From NCBI GenBank assembly GCA_030826915.1, contig JAUUDE010000060.1:1-44015 (forward strand): a stretch of DNA of 44,015 nucleotides. Direction: 5' to 3'. Origin of the DNA: Thiomicrospira sp. (lineage in GTDB: Bacteria; Pseudomonadota; Gammaproteobacteria; Thiomicrospirales; Thiomicrospiraceae). How positions within the stretch are numbered: the stretch's first letter is position 1; every line of letters begins with the position of its first letter. Position numbers and translations under genes: made by a program. The notes below the pieces were generated by a model, which was not told the DNA's origin, searched no databases, and worked only from the letters and a program-made list of their open reading frames with translations. Positions 43,285 through 44,015 of this stretch are shown piece by piece.

Positions 43285-43863
43285 TTAACCTATCATCTGT
43301 TGAGCAATTTGAGTGATAGAACCCACTACGACAATTTGAAATAATTTGATTGCCAATATCGCTACAATCGGCGACAAATCAAAACCACCCATTGGCGGAA
43401 TAATTCTTCTAAATGGCGCTAAGATTGGGTTGGTTAATTGATCAAATATCGCTGTATTAGGGTTGTACCCTGGGGAAATCCAACTCATAACAGCTTGAAT
43501 GATAATCAGCCAGAACATCATATCGAGTAATTGATTAATGATTTCGGTAATGGATGCCAAGGCGATAAATGGCACACTAAAACTACGGTCAGTTAAAGCA
43601 CCAATAATCACCACAAACAGTGCTTGAATGACAACTGCTGTGAGAACACTTGCCCAATCCCACCGACCTTTAGCAGGTATGAGTTTGTTGATTGGTGCGC
43701 ATAGGGGATTGGTAACTTTGGCAATAAATTGCACAATTGGGTGATGCCAATCTGCATAGGTTGCACGCAATAAAAAGCGCAACATTAAAGCAAAAATGAC
43801 AATCCCAACAATAAATTGCAGCAGAAATAAACCGCCTTGTCCTACCGGTGATGTTAATTCCAT
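43285..43863 (-). CDS. yggT: YggT family membrane protein
   Basis: A 192-residue inner-membrane protein with two tandem YGGT units, each a helix pair joined by a conserved turn: HHPIVQFIAKVTNPLCAPINKLIP and FDQLTNPILAPFRRIIPPMG. Four main hydrophobic segments are seen. Function is not established; family members are linked to osmotic or membrane stress. Its start overlaps the proC stop (TAATG), so they are coupled. Confidence 0.93.
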   Translation of the reverse strand: MELTSPVGQGGLFLLQFIVGIVIFALMLRFLLRATYADWHHPIVQFIAKVTNPLCAPINKLIPAKGRWDWASVLTAVVIQALFVVIIGALTDRSFSVPFIALASITEIINQLLDMMFWLIIIQAVMSWISPGYNPNTAIFDQLTNPILAPFRRIIPPMGGFDLSPIVAILAIKLFQIVVVGSITQIAQQMIG

Positions 43864-44015
43864 TATGCTTTACCTCCTAATTCGTCTGCCAGTTCTTTAG
43901 CTCGAGTTTGAGCAGATTGCATCGCTTTTTCAACCATCTCACGTATGCCACTGTTTTCAAAAGTTTGAATGGCTCTCTCTGTTGTGCCATTTGGAGAGGT
44001 AACGTTCTTACGTAA
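43863..44015 (-). CDS. proC: Pyrroline-5-carboxylate reductase, C-terminal end (partial)
   Basis: The last 50 codons of a gene running off the window: LRKNVTSPNGTTERAIQTFE, then a short helix and AQTRAKELADELGGKA. The V-T-S-P-x-G-T-T segment is the ProC signature near the proline/pyrroline site. ProC reduces pyrroline-5-carboxylate to proline. Position before yggT is the common proteobacterial order. Confidence 0.9.
   Translation of the reverse strand, partial: LRKNVTSPNGTTERAIQTFENSGIREMVEKAMQSAQTRAKELADELGGKA

Overview
The window is an AT-rich (roughly 40 % GC by eye) stretch of gammaproteobacterial chromosome. Gene families and gene order (malate:quinone oxidoreductase, FolE2, a SoxH-like exported hydrolase, ppk-ppx, feoABC, lptM-lysA, proC-yggT-metX-metW) fit best with a sulfur-oxidising relative of Thiomicrospira/Thiomicrorhabdus/Hydrogenovibrio. 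That placement is inference; there is no rRNA or marker phylogeny here. There is no prophage, CRISPR array or complete transposon. Most of the window is housekeeping DNA interleaved with decaying signalling genes and small non-autonomous repeats.

Layout. 1-340 holds a hairpin-forming dispersed repeat, followed by a small membrane-anchored coiled-coil protein and a CysJ-like flavin reductase without its flavodoxin domain. 2173-6008 (minus) is the polyphosphate pair ppk1-ppx. 6252-8801 carries yidD overlapped by an internally deleted EAL gene, then an EAL-HDOD gene. 8965-16195 holds a Sad-type aldehyde dehydrogenase, an EI24 membrane protein, a DEAD-box helicase, ppnN, an AI-2E-family permease and an exported metallo-beta-lactamase-fold protein lacking most of its metal-binding motif. 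16554-20354 (minus) is folE2, a COG0523 GTPase and mqo, with a 270-bp inverted-repeat element between the last two. 20638-23010 holds two tiny overlapping membrane ORFs, folM and a diguanylate cyclase broken by one base. 23011-25382 holds repeats, hemH, a twice-frameshifted secreted-protein gene and tRNA-Arg(CCG). 25383-27470 is a divergent umuC/umuD pair. 27675-32904 holds an intact diguanylate cyclase, gcvH, rlmI and an unknown gene. 33075-35971 holds lysA-lptM, an esterase and a HugZ-like protein. 36055-38412 holds two paralogous PilZ-like proteins (one frameshifted) around a small unknown gene. 38460-41329 (minus) is feoABC, and 41514 to the end (minus) is proC-yggT-metX-metW.

Themes. (i) Cyclic-di-GMP: two GGDEF proteins, one EAL-HDOD, one EAL remnant and two PilZ-like proteins lie within 31 kb, and half of these genes are damaged. 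(ii) Metal economy: FeoABC, ferrochelatase, a HugZ-like protein, and FolE2 beside a COG0523 GTPase. (iii) Pterin synthesis: FolE2 and FolM lie within 5 kb.

The most unusual genome-scale signal is the palindrome CAGGCCTG. I count 15 copies in 44 kb where well under one is expected. Most lie inside unrelated genes, five extend to CCAGGCCTGG, and two form the arms of an intergenic hairpin. It behaves like a highly iterated palindrome. Two families of MITE-like repeats are also present; one supplies the stop codons of the two genes it abuts.
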